From positions 1 through 38,493 of the forward strand of contig NZ_JAAGNI010000072.1 of the NCBI RefSeq assembly GCF_010550605.1: a DNA stretch of 38,493 bases, in the 5' to 3' direction. Numbering within the stretch: position 1 is the first letter of the stretch; each line of letters opens with the position of its first letter. Positions 23,998 through 31,639 of this stretch are shown piece after piece. Both the position numbers and the translations under genes were made by a program. Source of the DNA: Streptomyces sp. SID9727 (GTDB lineage Bacteria; Actinomycetota; Actinomycetes; Streptomycetales; Streptomycetaceae). The notes beneath the pieces are model-generated. The model was not told where the DNA came from. It did no database searches and saw nothing but the letters and a program-made list of their open reading frames with translations.

Positions 23998-24407
23998 GCC
24001 GGCCCGGGTCCCGCGCCGCGCTGTTTGTACAGGCTGATGCTGACCGTACGGTCGTCGGCGACCGAGGAGTCGACCTTCCCGGCCAGCGCGGAGAGCACCG
24101 TCCAGGCGAAGGTGTCGCGCTCCGGGGCGCGGCCGTCCGTGGTCGGGGCCGCGACCGTCACCTCGAGCGAATCGTCGATGAGACGGAAGACGCAGCTCAG
24201 GACGGAGCCGGGCACGGCCTGCTGGAGCAGGATCGCGCACGCCTCGTCCACCGCGATGCGAAGGTCCTCGATCTCGTCGAGAGTGAAGTCCAAGCGTGCT
24301 GCGAGACCGGCCGTGGCCGTGCGCAGCACCGACAGGTAGGCACCCGCAGCGGGCAGCCGGACCTCTACGAAGTCCTGATTCCCGGGCTCGCCTGCGATCT
24401 GGGACAC
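23994..24407 (-). CDS. prsH: Anti-sigma factor PrsH (RsbW-like)
   Basis: Binds and silences SigH; it belongs to the RsbW/SpoIIAB serine-kinase family with a HATPase fold. The 137-residue protein shows the N-box EDLRIAVDEACAILLQQA (about 50-67). The rest of the ATP lid is degenerate, as is common in this actinomycete group, so kinase activity is uncertain. I chose GTG 24407 because GGAGGTGAG lies directly upstream; a TTG twelve bases earlier would place the start within that site. Stop and sigH start overlap, so inhibitor and sigma factor are made together. No anti-anti-sigma gene is adjacent. Confidence 0.9.
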   Translation of the reverse strand: MSQIAGEPGNQDFVEVRLPAAGAYLSVLRTATAGLAARLDFTLDEIEDLRIAVDEACAILLQQAVPGSVLSCVFRLIDDSLEVTVAAPTTDGRAPERDTFAWTVLSALAGKVDSSVADDRTVSISLYKQRGAGPGPA

Positions 24408-24546
24408 CCTCACCTCCAAGGTGGCACAAACTCATTCGAGGTTCCGGGAAGAGCGCCCGGAGCCATGCGGTACGTCTTCGGTTCTCGGCCCGGCGACGCT
24501 ATCGCGATCCATGATGCCGTGTCGCCGGAACCCCCTCCTGCGGCTG

Positions 24547-24559
24547 TCACTCATGGTAG
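24547..24559. promoter_or_regulatory. BldD-box-like site upstream of prsH-sigH
   Basis: TCACTCATGGTAG matches the BldD motif TnACnC(A/T)GnGTnA with two mismatches. It is about 140 bases upstream of the prsH start. BldD is known to repress the sigH operon in S. coelicolor. The fit is imperfect and the placement relative to promoters is unknown. Confidence 0.3.
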
Positions 24560-24638
24560 GCCCATGGGTACACACAGTGCCTAGGGGGCTGCGTCACTCA
24601 ATTACGAACAACGCGCGCCGGTTTGACGTACCCGTACG

Positions 24639-24899
24639 TCAGACGATCGAACCGTCGACAAAGCACCAACGCCAGTTCTCACCCGGTTCGAAGCTCCGCA
24701 TGACCGGATGGCCGGTCTGCTCGAAGTGCCCCGTCGCGTGCCGTCCGGGAGAGGAGTCGCAGCAGCCGACGTGGCCGCAGCTCAGGCACAGCCGCAACTG
24801 CACCGGGTGGGTGCCGGCCGCCAGGCACTCGGGACAGGTCTCACCGCGGGGCGCGGGCTCGGGGCGCGGCAGATCCGGTACATGCGGGCAACCACTCAT
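24639..24899 (-). CDS. UBP-type zinc-finger protein
   Basis: An 86-residue protein that is nearly all a ZnF-UBP domain: CPECLAAG, LCLSCGHVGCCD, RHATGHFEQTGHPVMRSFEPG and WRWCFVDG hold the usual Cys/His zinc ligands. In eukaryotes this fold binds ubiquitin C-termini; in actinomycetes stand-alone copies exist and their partner is unknown. No ribosome-binding site precedes the ATG. A -10-like TAACCT (minus strand, 24912-24907) ends 7 bases before it, so a leaderless mRNA is likely. It is divergent from the antiporter gene with only 35 bases between. Confidence 0.87.
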   Translation of the reverse strand: MSGCPHVPDLPRPEPAPRGETCPECLAAGTHPVQLRLCLSCGHVGCCDSSPGRHATGHFEQTGHPVMRSFEPGENWRWCFVDGSIV

Positions 24900-24934
24900 G
24901 ATGGCCAGGTTACGACGGATGGGAGGATCATGAG

Positions 24935-26530
24935 ATGGACGCATTGCCCCTGGTGGCGCTGGTCGCGGGCAGCGCCGCGACCGCGGGCCTCGCACGCCGC
25001 ACGCCGGTACCGGCCCCCCTTCTCCTGGTCGCCGTCGGCCTGATCGCCTCGTACGTGCCGGGGGTGCCGTCGTACACCCTGGACGCGCACATCGTGCTGC
25101 CCCTGCTGCTGCCACCCCTGCTCTACACGGCCGCCGTGGACAGCTCCTATCTGGACCTGCGGGCCAACCTGCGGCCCGTGGCGCTGCTCTCGGTCGGCTA
25201 CGTGCTGTTCGCGACGGTCGCGGTGGGATGGCTGGCGTACCTGCTGGTGCCCGATCTGCCGTTGACCGCCGCTCTGGTGCTCGGCGCCGTGATCGCCCCG
25301 CCGGACGCCGTCACCGCCGCGGCGATCGCGCGCCGGGTGGGGCTGCCCGCGCGTGTCACGACGATCCTCCAGGGCGAGTCCCTGGTGAACGACGCCACCG
25401 CGATCACCGCGTTCAAGGTGGCGCTCGCCGCCGCCGTGGGGGAGGGCGTCAGCTGGGGCGCGGGGGTGGAGGAGTTCCTGCTGGCCTCGGTCGGGGGTGT
25501 CGGGGTCGGTCTGCTGCTCATGGTCCCGCTGCACTGGCTGCGGACCCGTCTGCGGGAGCCGCTGCTCCAGAACACCCTGTCGCTCCTCATCCCGTTCGTG
25601 GCGTACGCGGCGGCCGAGCGCGTGCACGCGTCGGGGGTGCTCGCCGTGGTCGTCGTCGCGCTGTACCTGGGCCACCGGTCCTGGCAGGTCGACTTCGCCA
25701 CCCGGCTCCAGGAGGCCGCGGTCTGGAAGATGGTCGCCTTCGTCCTGGAGTCGGCCGTGTTCGCGCTGATCGGCCTCCAGCTGCCGTTCGTGCTCAAGGG
25801 GCTCGGCACCTACTCGGTGGCGGACGCCTTCGGGTACGCGGTGCTGGTCTTCCTGGCCGTGGTGGTGGTCCGCTTCGTCTGGGTCTACCCGGCGACCTAC
25901 CTGCCCCGGTGGCTGTCGCGGCGCATCAGGGAGCGCGAGACCGGTACGGACTGGACCTCGCCGCTGATCGTCGGCTGGGCCGGGATGCGCGGGGTCGTCT
26001 CGCTCGCCATCGCCTTCTCCGTCCCCCTCGTCACCGCCGACGGCGCGGACTTCCCGGCCCGCAACCTGGTGCTGTTCCTGACGTTCACCACCGTCATCGG
26101 CACGCTGGTGGTGCAGGGGCTCACGCTGCCGCTCCTGGTGCGCGTGCTGAAGCTCCCGGGCCGGGACCGGCAGGCCGACACGCTGGCCGAGGCGCAGGCC
26201 CAGAACGAGGCGTCCACGGCCGCCGAGGCCCGTCTGGACGCGCTGCTCACCGATGAGCGCAACCGGCTGCCCCAGCCCCTCGCGGACCGCCTGCGGACCG
26301 TCCTGGAACGACGCCGCAACGCGGTGTGGGAACGCCTGGGCGCGGCCAACCCGGTCACCGGTGAGTCGGCGGACGAGACCTACCGGCGGCTGGCCGGCGA
26401 GATGATCGAGACCGAGCGGGAGGTCTTCGTGCGGCTGCGGGACGAGCGCAGGATCGACGACGAGATGATGCGCACCCTGCTGCGCCGCCTGGACCTGGAG
26501 GAGGCGGCGGCCTATCGGGAAGAGGGCTGA
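24935..26530 (+). CDS. CPA1-family Na+/H+ antiporter
   Basis: Exchanges cytoplasmic Na+ (or K+) for protons across the membrane. The 531-residue protein has about 12 membrane helices over residues 1-410. Family motifs include ViaPPDAVTAAAIARRVGLP, ILQGESLVNDATA (ion-site Asp) and GWAGMRGVVSLAIAF. A soluble C-terminal tail of ~110 residues, rich in Glu/Arg and predicted helical, may be regulatory. Ribosome-binding site GGGAGGATC precedes the ATG. The 3' end overlaps the convergent desulfhydrase gene by 19 bases. Placement beside the osmotic-stress sigma factor operon is notable but not proof of shared control. Confidence 0.92.
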   Translation: MDALPLVALVAGSAATAGLARRTPVPAPLLLVAVGLIASYVPGVPSYTLDAHIVLPLLLPPLLYTAAVDSSYLDLRANLRPVALLSVGYVLFATVAVGWLAYLLVPDLPLTAALVLGAVIAPPDAVTAAAIARRVGLPARVTTILQGESLVNDATAITAFKVALAAAVGEGVSWGAGVEEFLLASVGGVGVGLLLMVPLHWLRTRLREPLLQNTLSLLIPFVAYAAAERVHASGVLAVVVVALYLGHRSWQVDFATRLQEAAVWKMVAFVLESAVFALIGLQLPFVLKGLGTYSVADAFGYAVLVFLAVVVVRFVWVYPATYLPRWLSRRIRERETGTDWTSPLIVGWAGMRGVVSLAIAFSVPLVTADGADFPARNLVLFLTFTTVIGTLVVQGLTLPLLVRVLKLPGRDRQADTLAEAQAQNEASTAAEARLDALLTDERNRLPQPLADRLRTVLERRRNAVWERLGAANPVTGESADETYRRLAGEMIETEREVFVRLRDERRIDDEMMRTLLRRLDLEEAAAYREEG

Positions 26531-27438
26531 GCGTCCTCGTCCGGGCGGCCGGTGATCACGGCCGCGACCGTGGTCCCGGCGGGGAAGGCGCCCTCCTCGG
26601 CCAGCACGGTGAGCGCGTGCAGCATTTTGGCCACATACAGTCGCTCCACGGGCAGCCCGTGCCGGTCCTCGAAATCGTTTGCGAAGGCGTGCAGCTCGGG
26701 TGTCGTACGGGCGTAGCCGCCGAAGTGGAACCGTTCGTCCAGCCACCAGTCGCCCGCGGGGCCGCCGAACGCCTCCCGCTGGAGCTCCCGCACCGCCTCG
26801 CCCAGGAAGCCGCCGCGCAGGACCGGGACGCCGAGCGCGCGCTGCCCCGGCGCGAGTCCGGCGGCGAGCCCGGCCAGGGTGCCGCCGGTGCCGCAGGCAA
26901 CCGCCGCCACGTCGGCCACGCCCCGCAGTTCGCGCCCGAGCGCGGCGCAGCCCCGGGCCGCGAGGGCGTTGCTGCCGCCCTCCGGGACGACCTCGCAGTC
27001 CCCGTACGCCTCCAGCAGCCCGGCCAGGACCGCCGGGTCGGTCTTGGCGCGGTACGTCGCCCGGTCCACGAAGTGCAGCCGCATGCCGTCGGCGGCGCAC
27101 CGGGCGAGCGAGGGGTTGAGGGGACGGTGGGCCAGCTCGTCGCCGCGTACGACTCCGACGGTGCGGAATCCGAGGAGCCGGCCGGCGGCGGCGGTGGCCC
27201 GCAGGTGGTTGGAGTACGCGCCGCCGAAGGTGAGCACCGGCCGCCCGGCGGCAGCCGCCAGATTGGGTGCGAGTTTGCGCCATTTGTTGCCCGGGAGGTC
27301 CGGGTGGATCAGGTCGTCGCGCTTGAGCAGCAGCGTCACGCCGTGCCGGGCGAAGCGCTCGTCGTCGGCCGGCTGCACGGGCGAGGGCAGCAGCGGGCGC
27401 AGCCGGGACGCGGGAGACGGGGCGTGCATGCCGTCCAT
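26512..27438 (-). CDS. PLP-dependent D-cysteine desulfhydrase / ACC deaminase-like enzyme
   Basis: A 308-residue fold-type II PLP enzyme. The cofactor lysine is in LPGNKWRKL, followed by GGAYSNHLRATAAAG, which cradles the substrate carboxylate. The phosphate-binding glycine loop is CGTGGTLAGLAAG. Members of this group degrade D-cysteine to pyruvate, ammonia and sulfide or open the ring of 1-aminocyclopropane-1-carboxylate; sequence alone does not decide. ATG 27438 is the first start; a second ATG three codons later (27429) is also possible. The gene ends inside the convergent antiporter gene. The amidase gene upstream runs in the same direction with 25 bases between. Confidence 0.88.
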   Translation of the reverse strand: MDGMHAPSPASRLRPLLPSPVQPADDERFARHGVTLLLKRDDLIHPDLPGNKWRKLAPNLAAAAGRPVLTFGGAYSNHLRATAAAGRLLGFRTVGVVRGDELAHRPLNPSLARCAADGMRLHFVDRATYRAKTDPAVLAGLLEAYGDCEVVPEGGSNALAARGCAALGRELRGVADVAAVACGTGGTLAGLAAGLAPGQRALGVPVLRGGFLGEAVRELQREAFGGPAGDWWLDERFHFGGYARTTPELHAFANDFEDRHGLPVERLYVAKMLHALTVLAEEGAFPAGTTVAAVITGRPDEDAQPSSR

Positions 27439-27463
27439 TGTGGCGGCGGGCGCCGCCCGGTGC

Positions 27464-28057
27464 TCACTTCAGGCGGTCGTGGACGCGGTCCCGCATGTCG
27501 TTCATCGAGAAGCCCTTCGGGTCCACCTTGCCCGGCTGCCACTCGCGGTGGCCGATGACCGAGCGAGCGGTCCAGCCGTGGTGGCGGCAGAGGGCCGCCG
27601 AAACCTTCTCGATCGCTTCGAGCTGGGCGTCGGGCCAGGGGTCCTCGCCGTCGCCGAGGTTCTCGCACTCGAAGCCGTAGAAGTGCCGGTTCCCGTCGGT
27701 GTCGGCCTCGTTGTCGTGGGGAAGGCGCTTCTTCTCCGCGACGACGGCGCGCAGGACGTCGCCGTCGCCCATCCCCGCGTGGTTGGTCCTGCCGTAGCCG
27801 ACCAGGTGGACCCGGCCGTCCTTGGCGATGACGCCGTGGCAGAGCGGCCCCGGCAGGTCGGGGTGGCCGTCGCGGCACATCCGGACGGTGGCGTCGGTCC
27901 CCTCGGTGGCCGAGTGGTGGATCATCACGCCGTTCACGGGGCCCCACGGGCCCTTGCGGTTCCGGTTGTGGCTGCGCCAGTCGCCGACCTCGACGACGGT
28001 GAGCCCTTCCTTCTTCAGAGCGGCGAGAAAAGCGCTCGCGGACATGGGTGAGGACAT
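27464..28057 (-). CDS. N-acetylmuramoyl-L-alanine amidase (Amidase_2/PGRP fold) without signal peptide
   Basis: Cuts the bond between muramic acid and the peptide stem in peptidoglycan. The 197-residue protein carries the Amidase_2 zinc site: His47 in MIHHSATEG, a histidine in the GHREWQPGKVDP motif, and the Asp of KVDP. It starts MSSPMSASAFLAALKKEG, with no hydrophobic leader, so it is predicted to be cytoplasmic or released only on lysis, like phage endolysins. AAGGAG precedes the ATG. There is no holin or other phage gene nearby. A role in wall recycling or mycelial lysis is possible. Confidence 0.87.
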   Translation of the reverse strand: MSSPMSASAFLAALKKEGLTVVEVGDWRSHNRNRKGPWGPVNGVMIHHSATEGTDATVRMCRDGHPDLPGPLCHGVIAKDGRVHLVGYGRTNHAGMGDGDVLRAVVAEKKRLPHDNEADTDGNRHFYGFECENLGDGEDPWPDAQLEAIEKVSAALCRHHGWTARSVIGHREWQPGKVDPKGFSMNDMRDRVHDRLK

Positions 28058-28102
28058 GGCCGGCTCCTTCGGTGCGTGTAGGAGCGGTTCTACCCGGCCG
28101 GA

Positions 28103-28139
28103 AGGGCCCCGACCGGTCGCGGAGCGACGGCGGGGCCCT
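28103..28139 (-). terminator. Terminator downstream of hmp
   Basis: 9-bp arms at 28103-28111 and 28131-28139 (AGGGCCCCG/CGGGGCCCT) with a 19-base loop, 40 bases after the flavohemoglobin stop on the minus strand. Confidence 0.65.
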
Positions 28140-28178
28140 GTTCGGATCGTGTGCGAGCCGATCCGGACACGGCCTGGC

Positions 28179-29372
28179 TCAGGAGGCGAGCCACAGGTCG
28201 GGGCCGAACACCTCGTAGTGGATGTCGGAGGCCGGGACGCCCTTGGCGAGCAGCTGGGTGCGGACCGACCGCATGAAGGGCAGCGGGCCGCAGAGGTAGG
28301 CGTGCGTGCCCGAGGGGACGACGAGGCCGCTCAGGTCCACGAGCCCGGTGCGGTCGGCCGGGTGGCCGTCCTCCGGGTTCTCGTACCAGAAGTGGGCGGC
28401 GGCGTCGTGCAGCTTGGCCGTGAGCGCGGTGTGGTCGGTGCGCAGCGCGTGGTCGGCGGGGGAGCGGTCGCCGTGCACGACGGTGACCGGGGCGCGGTGC
28501 TCCGACTCCGCGAGGTGCTCCAGCATCGACAGGATCGGGGTGCAGCCGATGCCCGCGGAGGCGAGCAGCAGCGGTGCCTGGCCGGACTTCAGCACGAGGT
28601 CGCCGTACGGTGCGGAGACCCGGAGCCGGTCACCGGCGCGGACCTCGGCGTGCAGGTGGCGGGAGACCTCGCCGTCCGGGGCGTCGTTGCCGCGCACTCG
28701 CTTGACCGTGATCGAGCGGAGCGCCGAGCCGGGGGCGCCGGTGAGGCTGTACTGGCGTATCTGGCGTGCGCCGTCCGGGAGTTCGACCTGGACGGAGACG
28801 TACTGGCCGGGGCGGAAGGCGGGGGCCGGCGAGCCGTCGGCGGGGCGGATGCGGAACCGGGCGACGTCGTCGGTCTCCTCGGTGCGCGAGACGACCTCCC
28901 ACTCGCGCCAGACGTCGCCTGCGACGACACCCTGCTCCGCGTACAGCCGCTCCTCGATGGCGATCAGGGCGTTGGCCATCAGCCAGTAGACCTCGTCCCA
29001 GGCGGCGGCGACCTCGGGGGTCACCGCGTCGCCCAGGACCTCGGCTATCGCGGCGAAGAGGTGGGTGTGGACGACCTCGTACTGGGCGGGGGTGACACCG
29101 AGCGAGGCGTGCTTGTTGGCGATCCGGCCGAGCATCACGTCGGGGCGGGTGTCGGGCTGCTCGACCAGCTGGGTCGCGAACGCGGCGATGGAGCCGGCGA
29201 GCGCTTGGCGCTGGGCGCCGGACGCCTGGTTGCCCCGGTTGAACAGGTCGCGCAGGAGCTCCGGGTGGGCGTCGAAGAGCTTGCGGTAGAAGAGGTCGGC
29301 GATGTCCCCGATGGCCGCGCCGACGGCGGGCAGGGTGGCGCGGACGGTGGCGGTGGACGACTCGGAGAGCAT
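28179..29372 (-). CDS. hmp: Flavohemoglobin (nitric oxide dioxygenase)
   Basis: Oxidises nitric oxide to nitrate using O2 and NADPH. The 397-residue protein has a globin domain (1-140; Tyr29 in LFYRKLF, haem-binding His88 in NKHASLGV). A FAD domain follows (about 150-260, RQYSLTG), then an NAD(P) domain (GIGCTPILSMLEH and YLCGPLPFMRSV). I chose ATG 29372, with GAGGAG upstream; the longer open frame would cross the NsrR-type operator. Only 88 bases separate it from the nsrR stop. Regulation by NsrR is expected from the operator at 29393-29415. Confidence 0.95.
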   Translation of the reverse strand: MLSESSTATVRATLPAVGAAIGDIADLFYRKLFDAHPELLRDLFNRGNQASGAQRQALAGSIAAFATQLVEQPDTRPDVMLGRIANKHASLGVTPAQYEVVHTHLFAAIAEVLGDAVTPEVAAAWDEVYWLMANALIAIEERLYAEQGVVAGDVWREWEVVSRTEETDDVARFRIRPADGSPAPAFRPGQYVSVQVELPDGARQIRQYSLTGAPGSALRSITVKRVRGNDAPDGEVSRHLHAEVRAGDRLRVSAPYGDLVLKSGQAPLLLASAGIGCTPILSMLEHLAESEHRAPVTVVHGDRSPADHALRTDHTALTAKLHDAAAHFWYENPEDGHPADRTGLVDLSGLVVPSGTHAYLCGPLPFMRSVRTQLLAKGVPASDIHYEVFGPDLWLAS

Positions 29373-29392
29373 CGGTGACTCCTCGGATGTTG

Positions 29393-29415
29393 AATTGGCA
29401 TCTTGGATGCGCATT
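29393..29415. promoter_or_regulatory. NsrR-type operator upstream of hmp
   Basis: An 11-1-11 inverted repeat: left arm AATTGGCATCT, central T, right arm GGATGCGCATT, with 8 of 11 positions symmetrical. It lies 20 bases before the hmp start codon and matches the form of the Streptomyces NsrR site. Confidence 0.8.
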
Positions 29416-29429
29416 TAACGGCAGTGTAG

Positions 29430-29452
29430 GCACCGGGCCGGCGGCCCGGTGC
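29430..29452 (-). terminator. Terminator downstream of nsrR
   Basis: A perfect 10-bp hairpin (29430-29439 and 29443-29452, GCACCGGGCC/GGCCCGGTGC) with a 3-base loop, 8 bases after the nsrR stop on the minus strand and just ahead of the hmp operator. Confidence 0.8.
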
Positions 29453-29460
29453 GGCGGGGG

Positions 29461-29910
29461 TCAGTCCCGGGGTGGTGGCGCGCTGCCGAGGCCGATCAGC
29501 AGGGGACCGGTGGGCGCGGCGGTCAGCTCCGCGATGGTGAGCGGGGCCAGCGAGGCGTAGAAGGCTTCCTGGGCCTCGCGCAGGGCGCCGCGCAGCCGGC
29601 AGGCGGCCCGCAGCGGACACGGGGTGGAGCCCTCGCAGTCGACCACGTCGCCCGGCTCCTCCAGCTCGCGGACGAGGGCGCCGACCGACGCCGTCCTGCC
29701 CGCCTCGGTCAGGGCGAGCCCGCCGCCCCGGCCCCGTCGCGCCTCGATCAGGCCGAGGTGCTGGAGGCGGGCCACGACCTTCGCGGCATGCGAGTACGGC
29801 ACCTGCATGACCGCCGCCACCTCGCGGGTGGTCGGCGGATCCTCGTGCTTCACGACGGCGAGGCGCATCAGGACGCGCAGCGCGACGTCGGTGAACTTGG
29901 TCAGCCGCAT
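29461..29910 (-). CDS. nsrR: NsrR, nitric-oxide-sensing Rrf2-family repressor
   Basis: Iron-sulfur repressor released from DNA when its [4Fe-4S] cluster reacts with nitric oxide. The 149-residue protein has the Rrf2 winged helix (TTREVAAVMQVPYSHAAKVVARL) and the three cluster cysteines Cys92, Cys98 and Cys104 in DCEGSTPCPLRAAC. Asp8 (MRLTKFTD) is present; in S. coelicolor NsrR this aspartate is the fourth cluster ligand. Length and cysteine spacing fit NsrR better than RsrR or IscR. It is followed by its target hmp and preceded by its own operator, so it is likely autoregulated. Confidence 0.93.
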   Translation of the reverse strand: MRLTKFTDVALRVLMRLAVVKHEDPPTTREVAAVMQVPYSHAAKVVARLQHLGLIEARRGRGGGLALTEAGRTASVGALVRELEEPGDVVDCEGSTPCPLRAACRLRGALREAQEAFYASLAPLTIAELTAAPTGPLLIGLGSAPPPRD

Positions 29911-29926
29911 GGCGGCCAGAGTAGGT

Positions 29927-29949
29927 AAATGGCATTCCGGATGCCAAAT
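29927..29949. promoter_or_regulatory. NsrR-type operator upstream of nsrR
   Basis: An 11-1-11 repeat: AAATGGCATTC, C, GGATGCCAAAT (8 of 11 symmetrical). It begins 16 bases upstream of the nsrR start codon. Together with the hmp site this forms the small autoregulated NsrR/Hmp circuit known in S. coelicolor. Confidence 0.82.
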
Positions 29950-30109
29950 AAGGCCGGTGGGGCGTGGCAGGGGGACCGCGTGGGCATCGCGCGGCGTTGT
30001 GCCCCGTCCAAAGCACTATTAGTCACACTCTTTTGTGTAATGGCGTGCCCCGTCCTCGTGCTGGAAGTGTTCTTCCCGCAGGTCAGCCGATAGATCGAGA
30101 GGACGACAG

Positions 30110-31516
30110 ATGTCCGTTGGTGAAGAGGTTCAGAACGCGCAGGTGCCGCCGCAGCAGAGTCTCGGCACGGCGGCCGCGCGGAACCTCGCGACGACCACCA
30201 AGTCCGCTCCGCAGATGCAGGAGATCACCTCACGGTGGCTGCTGAAGATGCTGCCGTGGGTCCAGGTGCAGGGCGGTACGTACCGGGTGAACCGCCGGCT
30301 GAGCTACTCGGTCGGGGACGGCCGCGTCACGTTCGTGCAGACCGGGGACCGGGTCACGGTCATCCCCGCCGAGCTGGGGGAGCTGCCGGCGCTGAGGGAC
30401 TTCGGGGACGAGGAGGTGCTCGCCGAGCTGGCCAGGAGGTGCGAGCAGCGCGACATCCCCGCCGGGCAGCTCCTCGCGACCGAGGGGGAGGCGGCGGACC
30501 GGGTCTACCTGCTGGCGCACGGCAAGGTCGAGAAGGTCGGCACCGGCCCCTACGGGGACGAGACGGTGCTCGGTGTCCACGCGGACGGGGCCTACTTCGG
30601 GGACCACTCCCTCATCGAGGGCGACGCCGTCTGGGAGTACACCGCCCGCGCCGTCACCGCGTGCACGGTGCTGACGCTCACGCGCGCCGACGTGCTCAAC
30701 CTCGCCGAACGGGCCGACTCGCTGCGCACCCATCTCGCCGGCCTGCTGAGCCTTCCGCAGCAGCGCACCAACAAGTACGGCGAGGCGGAGATCGACCTCT
30801 CCGCGGGCCACGTCGGCGAGGCCGTCGTCCCGCACACGTACGTGGACTACGACGCGGCGCCACGCGAGTACGAACTGAGCGTCGCCCAGACCGTGCTGAA
30901 GGTCCACAGCCGCGTCGCGGACCTCTACAACCAGCCGATGAACCAGACCGAGCAGCAGTTGCGGCTCACGGTCGAGGCGCTGCGCGAGCGCCAGGAGCAC
31001 GAGCTCATCAACAACCGCGAGTTCGGCCTGCTCAACAACTGCGACTACGGTCAGCGGCTCCAGCCGCACGACGGGGTGCCGAGCCCCGACGACATGGACG
31101 AACTGCTCTCCCGCCGGCGCGGCTCGAAGCTCTTCCTCGCCCACCCGCGCGCCATCGCCGCCTTCGGCCGCGAGTGCAACAAGCGCGGCCTCGTACCGGA
31201 GAGCGTGGACATCGGCGGGCACCATGTGCCGGCCTGGCGCGGTGTCCCGATCTTCCCCTGCAACAAGATCCCGGTCAGCGACGCCCGCACCACGTCGATC
31301 ATCTGCATGAGGACCGGCGAGTCCGAGCAGGGTGTCATCGGCCTCCAGCAGACCGGCATCCCGGACGAGATCGAGCCCAGCCTCTCGGTCCGCTTCATGG
31401 GCATCGACGAGCAGGCGATCATCTCCTACCTCGTGACGGCCTACTACTCCGCGGCGGTCCTCGTCCCGGACGCCCTCGGTGTCCTGGAGAACGTCGAGGT
31501 CAGCCGCTGGCGCTGA
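30110..31516 (+). CDS. Family 2B encapsulin shell protein (EshA-like, cyclic-nucleotide-binding-like domain)
   Basis: Self-assembling shell protein of a protein nanocompartment, 468 residues. The encapsulin (HK97-type) fold is split by a cNMP-binding-like domain at about residues 95-215. The N-terminal arm (1-45) and the long C-terminal part (225-468, ending [18 protein letters not shown]) are characteristic of Family 2B and of EshA, the S. griseus protein needed for sporogenic hyphae. In the inserted domain, FGDHSL (163-168) and WEYTARAV (175-182) replace the usual FGE and PRxAxV phosphate-binding motif, so cyclic-nucleotide binding may be changed or lost. GAGAGGAC serves as ribosome-binding site. 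The next gene encodes the probable cargo. Confidence 0.9.
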   Translation: MSVGEEVQNAQVPPQQSLGTAAARNLATTTKSAPQMQEITSRWLLKMLPWVQVQGGTYRVNRRLSYSVGDGRVTFVQTGDRVTVIPAELGELPALRDFGDEEVLAELARRCEQRDIPAGQLLATEGEAADRVYLLAHGKVEKVGTGPYGDETVLGVHADGAYFGDHSLIEGDAVWEYTARAVTACTVLTLTRADVLNLAERADSLRTHLAGLLSLPQQRTNKYGEAEIDLSAGHVGEAVVPHTYVDYDAAPREYELSVAQTVLKVHSRVADLYNQPMNQTEQQLRLTVEALRERQEHELINNREFGLLNNCDYGQRLQPHDGVPSPDDMDELLSRRRGSKLFLAHPRAIAAFGRECNKRGLVPESVDIGGHHVPAWRGVPIFPCNKIPVSDARTTSIICMRTGESEQGVIGLQQTGIPDEIEPSLSVRFMGIDEQAIISYLVTAYYSAAVLVPDALGVLENVEVSRWR

Positions 31517-31521
31517 GCCAC

Positions 31522-31551
31522 GGGGCCCGGACCCTCGGCGGTCCGGGCCCC
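31522..31551 (+). terminator. First hairpin between shell and cargo genes
   Basis: Perfect 12-bp arms at 31522-31533 and 31540-31551 (GGGGCCCGGACC and complement) with a 6-base loop, 5 bases after the shell stop codon. It is a likely terminator or attenuator. Confidence 0.8.
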
Positions 31552-31580
31552 CGGCCGCCCGCGCTCCCAGCAACCACCCA

Positions 31581-31620
31581 CGCCCCCGGCCCGGTCGCGA
31601 CAGCGGCCGGGCCGGGGGCG
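31581..31620 (+). terminator. Second hairpin between shell and cargo genes
   Basis: Perfect 14-bp arms at 31581-31594 and 31607-31620 with a 12-base loop, ending 19 bases before the cargo start codon. Two stacked hairpins in a 123-base gap suggest that cargo transcription is strongly reduced relative to the shell, or that the cargo gene has its own promoter close to its start. Confidence 0.7.
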
Positions 31621-31639
31621 GCAACGACAGGGGTGACCG

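Noticed and set aside
27464..28057. Amidase as part of a prophage
   Set aside because: No holin, tail, integrase or attachment repeat nearby; neighbours are ordinary chromosomal genes.
30025..30038. ACAC-N6-GTGT dyad upstream of the encapsulin gene as a CRP site
   Set aside because: The half-sites are in the opposite (everted) order to the CRP consensus; left as unexplained A/T-rich promoter DNA.
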